Part shown: positions 12,701-23,525 of the stretch, one piece after another | Position numbering within the stretch: position 1 is the stretch's first letter | How the letters are laid out: every line of letters starts with the position of its first letter | NCBI GenBank assembly: GCA_902729315.2 | Contig: LR746274.1 | Span: 4,243,037 to 4,307,036, forward strand | Origin: Spirodela intermedia | Lineage: Eukaryota; Streptophyta; Magnoliopsida; Alismatales; Araceae | DNA: 64,000 nucleotides | Reading direction: 5' to 3' | Position numbers and translations under genes: made by a program | The notes under the pieces: model-generated | Database searches by the model: none | What the model was told of the DNA's origin: nothing | Seen by the model: the letters and a program-made list of their open reading frames with translations, nothing else

Positions 12701-13285
12701 TTCATTATATGAAACTTTACGTGAAGACTTAGTTGAGCATGAATCATTATATTTTATGATTGTAGTACTAATGAAACTAAATAAGGGATTTATGAGGTCC
12801 AAATCATGATGCATTAGATCATAAAAATAAAGTTAGTGAAGTTCATTGCAAGCTTAATATTTTATATGAACATTTGTTGCATAAAAAGGAACCTAATCAG
12901 TCACATCTAGCACAAAACTCATATGCTAGATGCACATTATGTGGAGAAAGTGATCATTACGAATCACAATATCCAAATTTAGATCAAGAGCATGCAAATG
13001 TGAGAGATGCTGCCAATCTGAGATAAAGAATAAAAGAACGCTTTTAACACAATCTGAGAATTCTGTCACAATATTTTTTGATGATGAAAATTTAAAAGAA
13101 TAAAATCATGGAATAAATTTTATTTAAAAATCAGACATTGATCAAGTGCTAACTCCAAATTTAACACAACTAGAAATGCTTTGCAAAATAGTCCCATTTT
13201 CAAAGGTTTTAGAACTCAAAATTAAAAAATGAATTGAACTTGATCAAGAGTTTATGGAAATCTTAAAAAATGTTAAAATTTATAC
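9770..13285 (+). mobile_element. Ty3/gypsy (Athila-like) gag remnant, interrupted by an LTR
   Basis: Two colinear pieces of a gypsy gag are separated by a 2.26-kb LTR. The left piece (about 9780-10211) reads FHGLVNEEPH, HIFRFLVACELI and LRLCLFLYS, typical of the retrotransposon gag capsid-like domain, with internal stops. The right piece (about 12480-13285) reads EAFDESWKRFKEL, CPHHEIAKWQL and later IVPFSKVLELKIKK and ELDQEFMEILKNVK, the end of gag before protease. It stops abruptly at about 13288, where a copia integrase fragment begins. No intact frame remains. Function in life would be capsid formation; here it is a fossil. Confidence 0.75.
10212..12470 (-). mobile_element. Solo-type LTR of family E, nested in gypsy gag
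   Basis: This 2.26-kb block separates the two gag halves. Read on the minus strand it starts TGTTAAAGCTAGATTTTTGTG at 12470 and ends near ...GATAATGGCCA at 10212. All parts recur in other places: the start and first 600 bp at 62693-63125 and 57736-58335, the remainder at 61076-62640. This ordered colinearity and the TG...CA ends fit a long gypsy LTR. It holds no internal coding sequence. A purine-rich and GA-rich part lies at 10380-10560. A clear target-site duplication could not be read, so the exact ends are uncertain by a few bases. Confidence 0.65.
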
Positions 13286-13931
13286 TCTTCTTTTGTTGAT
13301 GTGACGCCAATGGGTGGTGCTTGCTATTTTCTAATATTTGTTGATGATTTTTTTAGGAAAGTATTAATATTATTCTTGAAGTACAAATCAAAAGTATTTA
13401 CAATGTTTAAGATGTGGTGTGAAAAGGTAGAGGATCAGATGAGGAGGAAGATCAAAGTCTCGTGAACTTACAATAGCACATAATTAAAAAAAATTAAATT
13501 TGATTAATTTTGTGATGAGCATGATATTCAATGCCATTATATAGTGAAGAAGACTCCGCAGTAGAATAGTATTATTGAGTAGATGAACCACATGATTGTT
13601 AAGAGAGCACGGTGTTTACAATTGAATGTTGACTTGCCCAAAGAATTTTGAGTGGAAGTTGTGAGTATGGTAACTTATTTGATAAATAGATCACCAAATT
13701 TTACTCTTGATGGGAAGGTTGCTGAAGAGGTATGAACTATTTGAATTTATACATATTTGGATGTCCATGATATGTCTTTATACCTACTGATGAGAGATCA
13801 AAATTAGATTCAAAGTCAATAAGATATATCTTCTTGATCTATAACATTAACGTGAAGGGGTATCGACTTTGGGATTTAGAGGCAAAGAGGCAAAGAAGTT
13901 TATTTTTAGCAAGGATGTGACCTTTGATGAA

Positions 13932-14275
13932 GATTACATGTTGAGGTCATTTTCTAGAACACAAGGTTCAAAAATCATGTTAAATATAGAGCAAGGTTGG
14001 AAGTGAAGATTGTGTAGAGTCCTTCTAGTTCTATTGTGAGTAAATATAAGTTACAAAATCATTAGATATTTCTGATTGTATTACTATTAGACAGAGTAGG
14101 CATGATTACATGTTGAGGTCATTTTCTAGAACATAAGGTTCAAAAATCATGTTAAATATAGAGCAAGGTTGGAAGTGAAGACTGTGTAGAATCCTTCTAG
14201 TTCTATTGTGAGTAAACATAAGTTATAAAATCATTAGATATTTCTGATTGTATTACTATTAGATAGAGTAGGCAT
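13932..14275. repeat. Two tandem units of 172 bp inside copia pol
   Basis: GATTACATGTTGAGGTCATT begins at 13932 and again at 14104. The two 172-bp units run in parallel and end at AGTAGGCAT (14103 and 14275), with only a handful of differences. The repeat lies between the integrase and RT parts of the copia pol and must have arisen after or around loss of function, since it duplicates coding sequence. Confidence 0.9.
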
Positions 14276-15967
14276 GATGTAAGGCCTCCTACTCGTCTTA
14301 ATGATTATATTGTCTTTATATTATTTGTAGGAGATGACGAGCCCACAATTTTTCAAGAGGTAATTAGTTATCTCAAAAAAGAGAAGTGGTTGCAAGTGAT
14401 GTCTAAGGAGTGAGTATCTTTAGACAAGAATCATATTTGAGAATTAATAGATCTTCTTGTCGAAAAGTAAGCTATTAAGTATATAAAAAGAAGTCATTAA
14501 TGATTGATAGTGATCAGCCACAATATAAGACAAGGTTTATTGCCTAAAACTTTACACAAAAGTAGATAATTAATTATATAGAGATATTTTCACCTATTGT
14601 GAAGCACACGTCTATTCGTTTAGTGTTAGTCATTGTCGCACATGAAGATATAGAGCTTGAGTAGTTAGATGTGAAGATGTCATTCCTCTATGGAGATTTA
14701 AAAGAAAATTTTTGCATACAATAATTGGTGTGTGCAAGGGTCAAAATATCTTGTTTGTCAATTGAAAAAGTCATTTTATGAGTTGAAGTAGGCATCGAGA
14801 TAGTGGTACAAGAAGTTTGGCTCTTACATATTGAAGATTAACTTTATGAGGTACAATTTTGATTATTGTGTTTATATAACGACTTGTGGTGATAGTTCGT
14901 TAATTATTTTGATGCTCTATGTTAATGATATACACATTGCTTCAAAAAATTTACATAAAATTGTTAGATTGAAGCTATTATTGAGTGAAGAATTTGACAT
15001 AAAGAATCTTGGCATGACAAAGAAGATTATTGCAATGGAGATCTATAGAGACTCAAAGTTAAGTCAACTATAATTGACTTAGAGAAGTTATATCTTGAAG
15101 GTGGTGAATCTATTTGGTATAAGTAATATTAAAATAGTGAGTACTCCTTTAACTAGTCATTTCAAATTATTCAGTACTCAGTATCCAACATATGAGGAAG
15201 ATATTATTAAGATGAAGTAAATTTCTTATATTAGTATAGTTGGCTCTTTCATATATGCTAGGGTCTGTACAATACCTAATATTACTCATGTAGTTGGGCT
15301 TATTAGAAGATTTATGAGCAATCTAGAAAAGGAGCATTAGAACAAACTGAAGTGGATTCTCCAATATCCAAAGGGCTTTTAAGATTTTGAAATCCGTTTA
15401 GACTAGTAAAACTATCTTTCTATTGTTAACTTTGTTGATGTAAATTTTGTCGAAGATTTAAGTTATTGAAGATCTATGATATGATATATTTTCACCATAG
15501 TTGGTAGACTTATGATTGAAAGTTTACACTTCAGACTACTACAGTATTGTTTATGATTGAGGCAGAATACATAACAGCTATTAAAGTAGCTAAGGAGGCC
15601 TTGTGATTGAAGGGTTGTTGAGTGAACTTGAGATTTGATAGGATGAAGTTCTTTTATATTGGAACAATTAGAATGTCATTTGCTTTGCAAAGAATTAGGT
15701 CTATTATGCACAGTTAAACCATATTGATGTGTGGTATCATAAGATCCATGAGCTAGTGAATTATAGAGATATTTCTCTAAAGAAGGTTCACATAGAAGAA
15801 AATACAATGAATATGTTGATGAAGGTCATCATAGTAGAGAAGTTCAAATATTATTTAAATTTGATTCATGTTGTAGGTATCTTCTAGAAAGTGGAGAACT
15901 TATAGCATGGATGGATGTCAACTCCTAGTGCAGCAATGAAGGTTCTTAAGGTGGAGTTTATTGGTGG

Positions 15968-16582
15968 TGCTAGTCTATTATGACTGACTCGTCTAGGAGA
16001 CGTGCAAGAAGCCACCTCCCATCTCAACCATTCGGGAGACATCAAGAGAGCCTCCTCTCTCAAACTCACTCAAGAGACATGCAAAGAGTGAGAGATAGTT
16101 GTCACCTCATCCCTTTTGACCCATTCAAGGGTTGTGCAGGGAGAGAGGGAACAAAAAATGAGAGAGGTTGAAGTAGTCACCTCCAAGTTGTGTGGGTTCA
16201 CTTACGCGTAGATCAAGATATCTCCTTTTAGGGGACAGTTATCTTTCCTTATTTTCTATAAATAGGGCATGTATTTTCTCTTTTTTAAGTATGACAAATA
16301 ACAAGATTCTCTCTTCATTAACTCTCTACCTCTTTCTTGGTCTCTCTTTTCTCTTCTACAGTAGGTGAAGTCCTTATAGAGGTAGATAAGATTATATTGC
16401 AGACTCTCCAGTATGTGGGTCATCTAGAGAGCATTAAGAGGTGGATTAAAAGTGTTTGGTGGAAGTTTTGTTCTCATTAGGATTCTTAATAACTTGGTGA
16501 TTTCTCTTTTATTTGTTTTCATTCATACCTAGAAATTGAATTTCCATTATTATTGTGTTCTTGTGCTTACATAATTATTTCA
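15968..16582 (+). mobile_element. 3' LTR of the 13.3-16.6 kb copia element
   Basis: A 615-bp LTR begins TGCTAGTCTATTATGACTGAC directly after the polypurine tract and ends near ...ATAATTATTTCA. It contains a TATA-like TTTCTATAAATAGGGC at about 16254 and a CT-rich leader. It is homologous along its length to the minus-strand LTR at 30114-29514. Its right end abuts segmental duplication A. Confidence 0.8.
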
Positions 16583-17795
16583 TCAAAATGGCCAAGAGAA
16601 AGGAAATATAATAGGAAGAAAAAAGAGTAGTGATAATGACCCTAGGAGAAGCTTATCTTAGGTGGATCATCAAAAGAATTTGTTAAAACTAATAATGCTG
16701 ATGAGGGAAAGAAAATAAGGAAACAAAAATTGAGGGAAAATTGATAATTGATTGTGAGAGAAATATACATTTTTCATATGATTCACTATTAATAGATATA
16801 TTAAATGCAAAGAATACAGAGATACCTTCACTCCTCATTCCTTCTTGTCCCTCATATTTTACCCTTTGAGTTGATGTAATTCATTTTCTTCCCATTCATT
16901 CGCAGTCTTCTCTTATTCAGATTGAAAACTAGTGTAATTTATGATATTCCAAGACCTGAGGTTGCAATCTAATACACTGGTATGAAAATAGATGTCCAAA
17001 TAACAAGCTAGTGCATTCAATTAGTCACAGTGATCTTGGTCGATGGGGATCATTCTCTGTGTAGTAATCTATGGGGAAAGAATGAGAGCTTGTGTTCATA
17101 CCTCTGTCAAAAGATTTCAGTCTTCTCCCTCTCTTTTACAACCATCACTTAGAGGAGGCCAAGTAGTCCATAAGATGCAGATTCCTCCCTATCCGTTCCA
17201 AATGCCATTTTTGCACACTTTGTACAGGGAAGAAGTAATCTGGGTAAATAAATAAAAACTTCTTATTATAATAGACATCTATTTATATAAACCCAGATGA
17301 AAGCGTTTCTACTGTGATCGGTGTGATTCATTAATGTTCTAGGTCCCTTTATCTCCCTCCACACACGAGTCATTAAAACATTGAAAGGACCTCTATCTGC
17401 TCATTAAATCCATATTCAAAGATCGTACCCTTCCGAGAGATAGTTTCCATCCTTGGAATCGCAACCTACAAACTAGAACTGAGGCTCAGTTTAGCTTTCC
17501 CCGGTGGAGAAGTCATGGAGTTTCCCTTTTAGAGACTTTCCGTCATCAACCTACTTGGGTTCAGCTTCTGCTATCACTTGGCTACTTGGGATCTACATCT
17601 TTTTCCTCCGACAACCAAAAAACCTTCTTGATTACGGCCGATGGGCGATTGTAACTGGGGCGACCGACGGCACTGGAAAGGTCATGGCCTTCGATCTGGT
17701 CAGACGAAGTCTTACTCTGATCCTCGTTGGTCGGAATGCAGATAAGCTGAAGCACGTCACCGGAGAACTTAGGGCCGAAGTGCCGACTCGTGTAA
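16583..17795 (+). repeat. Segmental duplication copy A (upstream region plus KCR-c)
   Basis: The sequence matches 41838-43290 (copy C, plus strand) and, inverted, about 31780-30350 (copy B). Markers are AGTAGTGATAATGACCCT, the AATACACTGGTATGAAAATAGA block, the CTTTTACAACCATC...GAGGAGG block and a CACACACGAGTCATTAAAAC block. Relative to B and C, copy A lacks about 190 bp between the TTTCAG at about 17120 and the CTTCTCCCTC motif. Its left edge is set by the copia LTR and its right edge by truncation of KCR-c. Confidence 0.85.
17515..17795 (+). pseudogene. KCR-c, truncated copy (5' part of exon 1 only)
   Basis: The ATG at 17515 corresponds to the start of KCR-h (42977), and the flank is the same. 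A 1-nt deletion directly after the start (TTTCCC instead of TTTTCCC) shifts frame. About 40 nt of the N-terminal hydrophobic segment are missing. The Rossmann start is then readable as NLLDYGRWAIVTGATDGTGK, LVRRSLTLILVGRNADKLK and TGELRAEVPT. In the NAD(P) motif, TGATDGTGK replaces TGPTDGIGK. Homology ends at about 17795, after which unrelated DNA follows. No NNAG, YxxxK, exon 2 or exon 3 exists. This is a fragment without likely function. Confidence 0.85.
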
Positions 17796-18120
17796 TAGTC
17801 AATGATTAATTACTGATGTTGACTTGTGTATTTAATCCAAAATATTTAACATGGTAATTTTAATCATCTAAGACTAAATAATATGCTGGTTCAATCGTCA
17901 AATTGATTAATAAATCAAAGTGATTTTCTACTATCTCGAAAATCACCAAGGTGACTGTGAGCTGGGCTTGTAGGGTCAGAGAGTCGTACCTACCATTGAT
18001 GACAAGGTGTGTCCTCTTTTCTTGGGAATTGGTTCTTGTGCTGCTTTCGCCTAAATTGTTCCAAATTGTTCTGTGCGCAGTGCATAGAAAGTTCATCTCC
18101 GTTGTGTAGAGAGGTAATGC

Positions 18121-18430
18121 TTACTCCCCCCCCCCCTCCTCTTTCTCTTCGTCCCTCTGCCTCTCTCTCTCTGTGTACCTCTCACTCACTTGTGCCCTTA
18201 ACTCCGTTTCTCTGTCTCTGTCTCTCTCTTTCTCACTGAGTTTTCTCTCCGTCCCCTTGTCTCGTTCTCCCACCCTCTCTGTCTGTAGTAGTCGGATGCA
18301 GCCTGAGTGTGTGCCTCTGTCGATCATTAATGCCGTTCTCTCTTCTTCGTGCCTTCTTCTTCTGGGAGCCTGTATTTTGACTAACAATCGGCCTCTCTCT
18401 CTCTCTCCCCCCTCTCGCTTCTCTCATTCA
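18121..18430. repeat. Pyrimidine-rich low-complexity tract
   Basis: A run of ten or more C at 18127 is followed by about 300 bp dominated by CT and TCTG elements on the plus strand. It is not coding; frames through it are repetitive. Confidence 0.8.
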
Positions 18431-19958
18431 TTAATTCATTAATGACAGATGCGGATGAAATAAACCAGCGATCTTATGCGCGCCCCAGCAAGATACATCC
18501 ATGTAATGGACGGCGAGCATGGTACGTGGCTCTTGTCCCCCAACCCCGCTTCCTTGATCGTGTAGTAAATTATAACATATATGTAGTAGAAATGAGTGAG
18601 TAGATGCATTCATTGTGATGACGAACCATTGAGTTGGTTCACAACCAAAGCTAATGCACTATTTGGGGATGCATCAATACAGTGGGTAGTTTTGGATCAC
18701 CTATTCTCAATTTGGATAACAAAACTTAGTCCAGAAATTGAAACAGCGATAGCTCTGTCACTGTTCAAGTTCCAGTTCAGCCTTTAATAGGACTTGACTC
18801 GGAAGCCATGGACAACTCTCAGGATCTCCGGCTGAAATTTTCGCCGCCGTCTCTCAATCTCTCTCATCATTGCAGATGGAGGGCTTGCTTCGCGGGTTTT
18901 CTCTGGGCTTGATCCACATCCGGGGCTTCTGGAAGTCATCGAGCTGTCACGTTGACGACTTTAATTAAACATTACTCAAAAATTGTGAGGGAGTAAAGTT
19001 CTGAACACGGGTTGGGGATGAGGCAAAACAAATTTTACTGCAACCAAGCAAGGCACGCCAGAATCAATAAATGACGCCCGGACGGCGTATGGTTCCCCAA
19101 TATCCATGTGGGATGAGGCCAATCAATATCAAAGTCAATTAATGTTCCCATGGGGTGCTTGTCATAAGCCGGTAGCTTTCATTTTCAATTTAATTCTTTT
19201 CATGAGGTGATCTTTAGTGCACTTCGTTGCCTATCCGTGACCTAGCTTGGTTTATGAAGGAGATCAGCCTTGAAGTATTTATGTGACGGAAAGGAAGGAG
19301 AAGGGAACCTTTCTTCACATTGTGTGAGCACATTCAGCAACGGGCTGGAGAAAGTCCTGAGAGGGGTCAGTAAATGTTAACTTATCAATCTGAGAACTTT
19401 CAGTGGAGATTAAAATCTATGGCTTGTAATCTATTTCAAATTCCCATTGAGAGAAAACTTTCTTGATAGATGTCCGTTTCCTTTAGAGCGGCTCTAAATT
19501 CTCTTACAACTTCCCGCAAATAGTTTCATGAAAGAACCCTCTCTCTCTCTCCCCTTCTCATTCGCTGGCTCGCTGGTTCTCTCTCATTTGAGAGAAGGGA
19601 TACCATGTCGATCGGGGTACGGTCTGTGTATAAAATCGTTGAGCGATCCAAGGAAAGGGATAGATTCGCTCGCGTGCCACTCGCGCGTACGCGACCGCGT
19701 ACATATGAACACTGACGTTGATGGAGGAAGTAGGATGAAAGCAAAGAGAGAAAGGGAGGCAAGGAGAGAGGGGTGGCTTGAGAGGGAGAGGGGTAGTAAG
19801 AAAGAGTGATAGGGAGGTTGTTAAAAAGACAGAGACAGGAGTAAAAGAGAGACAGAGAGAGTGTTATTAAGAGGGAGAGAGGGACCGAGAGGAAGATAGC
19901 GAGATATAGACGAGCAGGCAAGGGCAGTGTGTATGCATGTGTGTGTGTCTCTGTGTGC

Positions 19959-20007
<49 letters not shown>
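19959..20007. repeat. (GT)n-(GA)n compound microsatellite
   Basis: A GT run turns into about 35 bp of GA. The tract ends about 150 bp upstream of the lost start codon of KCR-d, so it would fall in the promoter or 5' leader. GA repeats are known GAGA-type elements in plant promoters, but activity here is unproven. Confidence 0.85.
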
Positions 20008-20008
<1 letters not shown>

Positions 20009-20160
20009 ATCTACTACTAATATTTCTTTGCACCTGCCTGCAGAGTAGAACCTCCCCCAGTCGAATGATTTCTGGCGGAAAGCTCGACTAGACCGTTTAA
20101 TTTAGACTAGTTCATCTATTTAGAAGTGAGAGAACAGCCTGGGACAGTTGAAGAACAAGA

Positions 20161-21825
20161 TTGGAGCTCTTCTTTGGAGGGAAGTTTCAGTCCCAACCCT
20201 CAAGGGTTCTGCTTCTTTCATCTGTTGGAGCGTTCGCTGTCTGAAGGTTCTCCTTCTGTGTCCTCAAATGGCTCTACATCTTCTTCCTCCGCCCCGCTAA
20301 GAACCTCCTCGACTACGGCCGATGGGCGGTCATCACCGGCGCCACCGACGGCATCGGCAAGGCACTCGCTTTCGAGCTGGCTCGCCGAGGCCTCAACTTG
20401 CTCCTCGTCGGGCGAAACCCCGACAAGCTCAGCGAAGTCACCGGCGAAATCAAGGCCCAGGTCCCCACCGTTGAGGTGCAGACTGTCGTCGTCGATCTCT
20501 CCGGTGACCTGTCCGAAGGAATCCGAAACCTGGAGACGGCGATCGAGGGGATCGACGTAGGGGTTCTAGTGAACAGCGCGGGGATCTCGTATCGTCACAC
20601 CATGTTCTTGCATGAGGTGGAAGAGAATCTTCTGATGGGCCAGCTGAAGGTGAACCTTGAGGCCTTGACAGCAGTCACGAAGGCAGTTCTGCCGGCGATG
20701 CTGAAGAAGAAGAGGGGGGCCATCGTCAATATTGGGTCCGGCTCGACCGTGGCTTTACCATCTCACCCCCTCCTGGCCGTTTACGCCGGGACAAAGGGGT
20801 AAGTCCTTTCCCCTCGCACTCCTGTTCTTCATTTCCTTTGTCCAGGTATATGGATATTTGGATGAGACCATTTTTTACAAGATCAAAACTACAAATATCG
20901 ATATTGTCATCAGAAATAATTCAAGAAATGAACATACATATACAGAACCCAGAAGTCAATAACCCTTCTCTCTTACCTTCCGCTGGACTCCAGGCATTGC
21001 GTGATGCATATGATTTGAAATAGTATGCCTTGCCTTGAAATAGTACTTTAGGATCTATTTAGAATTCGTACAGGATGAGACCTTTGCCTGTTACACTCTT
21101 TCGAGAAGAGCAACATTGGTGTTTTAAAAATGTTTCAAATTTAAGCTAAAGCCTGTGTTCCATAATTTATCCTTACAACCTTCATATAATCTATAGATTT
21201 TATAAAACGTATTCTAGAAGTCTGCACGAAATCCATTGGATGTCCTAGAACGCAATACTATCCGTTTACCCAAGACATTTCACTCTAAGCTTGCATAAAA
21301 AAAATTATTTCTATGCTTTTTGACAAGATTTTAACTATGGATTCCCTAATCGTATTTATCTTGTTTTTCAGCTATGTCGATAGTTTATCAAGATGTTTGT
21401 TCATAGAGTATAAGGAGGAAGGTATCCACACTCAATGCCAGGTAGCTTAGTCTCTTCATTTCTTGCTGTATATTTATTACATTTGCCTCATCCACGTCCA
21501 CGTATGCTGTAGACTCTACAGAAACATCTTTTTACAAAAAGTTACACTAAGGTAAAAAGTAATAAATACCTGATTTCCTTTCGTGGGCCTCTTTCAGGTG
21601 CCATTTTATGTAGCGACAAAGATGGTGGCGTTCAGACAATCTTCCTTTTTCTCACCGATTCCAACACAATATGCTAAGTCAGCTGTAAAATTTATTGGCT
21701 ATGAATCAAGATGCATGACTTATTGGCCTCATTTTCTTCAATGGTGTCTCCTTACATTAGTGCCAGATCGGATTATCAATGGCTTCCGACTGCAACATGG
21801 TTTTAGTCGGAGAAAGAAATCTTGA
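20161..21825 (+). pseudogene. KCR-d, full-length KCR-like copy without start codon
   Basis: Family role: the ER-membrane ketoreductase of the fatty-acid elongase, which reduces very-long-chain 3-oxoacyl-CoA with NADPH. Exon 1 is 20161-20798 (638 nt), intron 20799-21371, exon 2 21372-21441 (70 nt), intron 21442-21597, exon 3 21598-21825 ending in a stop. All four splice sites are GT/AG, and the total would encode 311 residues. Motifs are DYGRWAVITG, TGATDGIGKA (cofactor), LVNSAG (usually NNAG), IVNIGSGS (catalytic Ser region), YAGTK (YxxxK), YVDSLSR, and VPFYVATKM in exon 3. Two defects sit at the N-terminus: the expected ATG is TTG (20161-20163) and TGA occupies codon 28 (20242-20244). From there the frame is open to the end. 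Either a recent pseudogene or a gene with a different 5' exon. Closest relative in the window is KCR-e. Confidence 0.85.
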
Positions 21826-23525
21826 AGTTTAGACAAACGGGTTTATTTTCTTTAGTTTTCCTTATGGAGGTCTCCCCAGTGAACTAGTGGAGCTTTATGG
21901 TGATTGATCTGGTATATATGTTTGTCTTAATATATTATTCCGAAGACAGTGACGAGACTTTTCTACTTTGAACGGAACATTGTGTCAGACACAAGGAAGA
22001 TCGATTATGTAGAACTTGTAATTTTGTATGTAAGGTTCTGTATGTGATAATGTGTTTCTCCCATCAAATTTTAAGACGAAAACCTAGAAGTGTGGATGCT
22101 TTCTGCGTAGAATAGCTCTACCCAGTATCCATACATGTGAATGTACTTGTAACCATATGAATAACATTTATAACTGATAACCTTTATTGGAAACATTCTG
22201 AATGTTAAGTATTCTATGTTCATAGGATGTCCATTCCCCACACCCTTTCCTATTTGTAGTATGCTTTGAAAATAGAATTAGACAATGATATGACAGAAGG
22301 GATACAATTTTGACCAAAAGTGTCATAGCTTTAATTTTCCTTGGATAATTTTAAATTTTTTATGTTTGTCATATGTCTATTATTCTACCCTCCCTTATTA
22401 GGACTATAGTTTCAAAATGGAATATGATGATATGATCGAAGGGATGTTCACAAAGCCAGCCAAAATTGTCTGGTGAGTTTTAGCCAGCCTTTTGACCAGT
22501 AGGAGAAATGTTTGGATTTTCATTCTTCAATTGAATTCACATCGTGACATCCATAGCAATATGACCTTGGGGCTGTGAACGAGTTGATGGGACCACCAAA
22601 AAGTATTTATTACCATGGGTTATTAATGATTTCAAATATTGATTTTATGAATTAACTCATGATAAACACATCAAAGATCCAAGAAAATGACTCTTTTCCA
22701 AAGGGGTTCGGATAAACACGTCATCATATATGTAGGAGAGCAATAAATGAAATAAAATAATGATGAAGTGAGTATCTGCAACGAATAATGCAAAGGAAAT
22801 AACATTACCGAATGAATTTTCTAGGATGACAATGAAAACATGATGATGACTCTCTGGAAAATTCTGCAGTGTCTTCAAAAGAAATGAAAAAATAAAAACA
22901 ACGGTAACATGAGGTGGAGAAGCGAATTTAAGGGCCTGAGTAATAAAAATATCTTTTAAATTTAAGGTGGAGAAGCGAATTTTCAAATTACGATGTACAC
23001 TCAACTGATGGGAGAGCTTTCGAAATTGAAATATATTTTAAGTGTGGAATAATTTTTTTCAGAAAGCTTTACCTCTCAGCAGAACGTAATGTACTGTTGT
23101 CTGCCATCTCTCTTTTCATCAGTTACCCTGTGATCCTTCTCTATGTCTCTGTCTGTCTCTCTAACTCTCTCTCGCTCCCCTCTCCGTCTCTGTCTTTCCA
23201 CTTAATTTCGGTGAAACTCCTGTCCCATGTTTGAGTGTGAATCACTGGTTTCAAAGAGATCTCTCTGTCTGTCTGTCTCGACACATACGTATGTCTATCT
23301 ATATTTACCAGATAAGCATATTCCAGCACTCTATTGCAATGTGAAACGAGATTTCGTTCATCGAAATTCTGACGTCCCAGCCGTCGCGGCCTATCCTTTA
23401 CTTCCCCCCTGGCACACTAAATAAATGGCATATGTACCTACATATGTTAATTATTTATTTTCTCTCTATTCATTCTATAACTATCGAGGTACGATCGGCA
23501 GTCATCACAAAAATAGGGGAAGCCA
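21826..23525. other. Intergenic between KCR-d and KCR-e, no gene
   Basis: The 3' flank of KCR-d is followed by AT-rich unique sequence and a short CT-rich stretch around 23110-23200. Open frames here (for example minus 23004-22657) show no recognised motif. Confidence 0.5.

Larger units (their letters stand above)
13288..16582 (+). mobile_element. Ty1/copia element, 5'-truncated (integrase to 3' LTR)
   Basis: A decayed copia pol is followed by its polypurine tract and 3' LTR. The order is integrase core from about 13296 (PMGGACYFLIFVDDFFRK, KYKSKVFTMFK), reverse transcriptase at about 14500-15060 (LYVNDIHIASKN, where the usual YVDD is YVND), and RNase H near 15530-15900 (MIEAEYITAIKVAKEA). 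The purine-rich AAGGTGGAGTTTATTGGTGG then leads directly into the LTR at 15968. Stops and frameshifts are numerous. The left end is an abrupt junction with gypsy gag at about 13288, so 5' LTR, gag and protease are missing. A same-family element with the opposite half lies on the minus strand at 27.9-30.1 kb. Confidence 0.85.
17800..20160. other. Spacer upstream of KCR-d, low-complexity rich
   Basis: No gene is supported. The stretch includes a C-run and pyrimidine-rich block (18121-18430), a purine-rich block (19740-19900) and a compound GT/GA microsatellite (19959-20007). Open frames here are low-complexity Ser/Leu or Arg/Glu strings created by CT/GA tracts. The promoter of KCR-d, if ever active, would lie in the right part. 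Confidence 0.55.

Noticed and set aside
19526-20033. Long Ser/Leu-rich and Arg/Glu-rich open frames
   Set aside because: They are products of GA/CT and GT repeats read in different frames.
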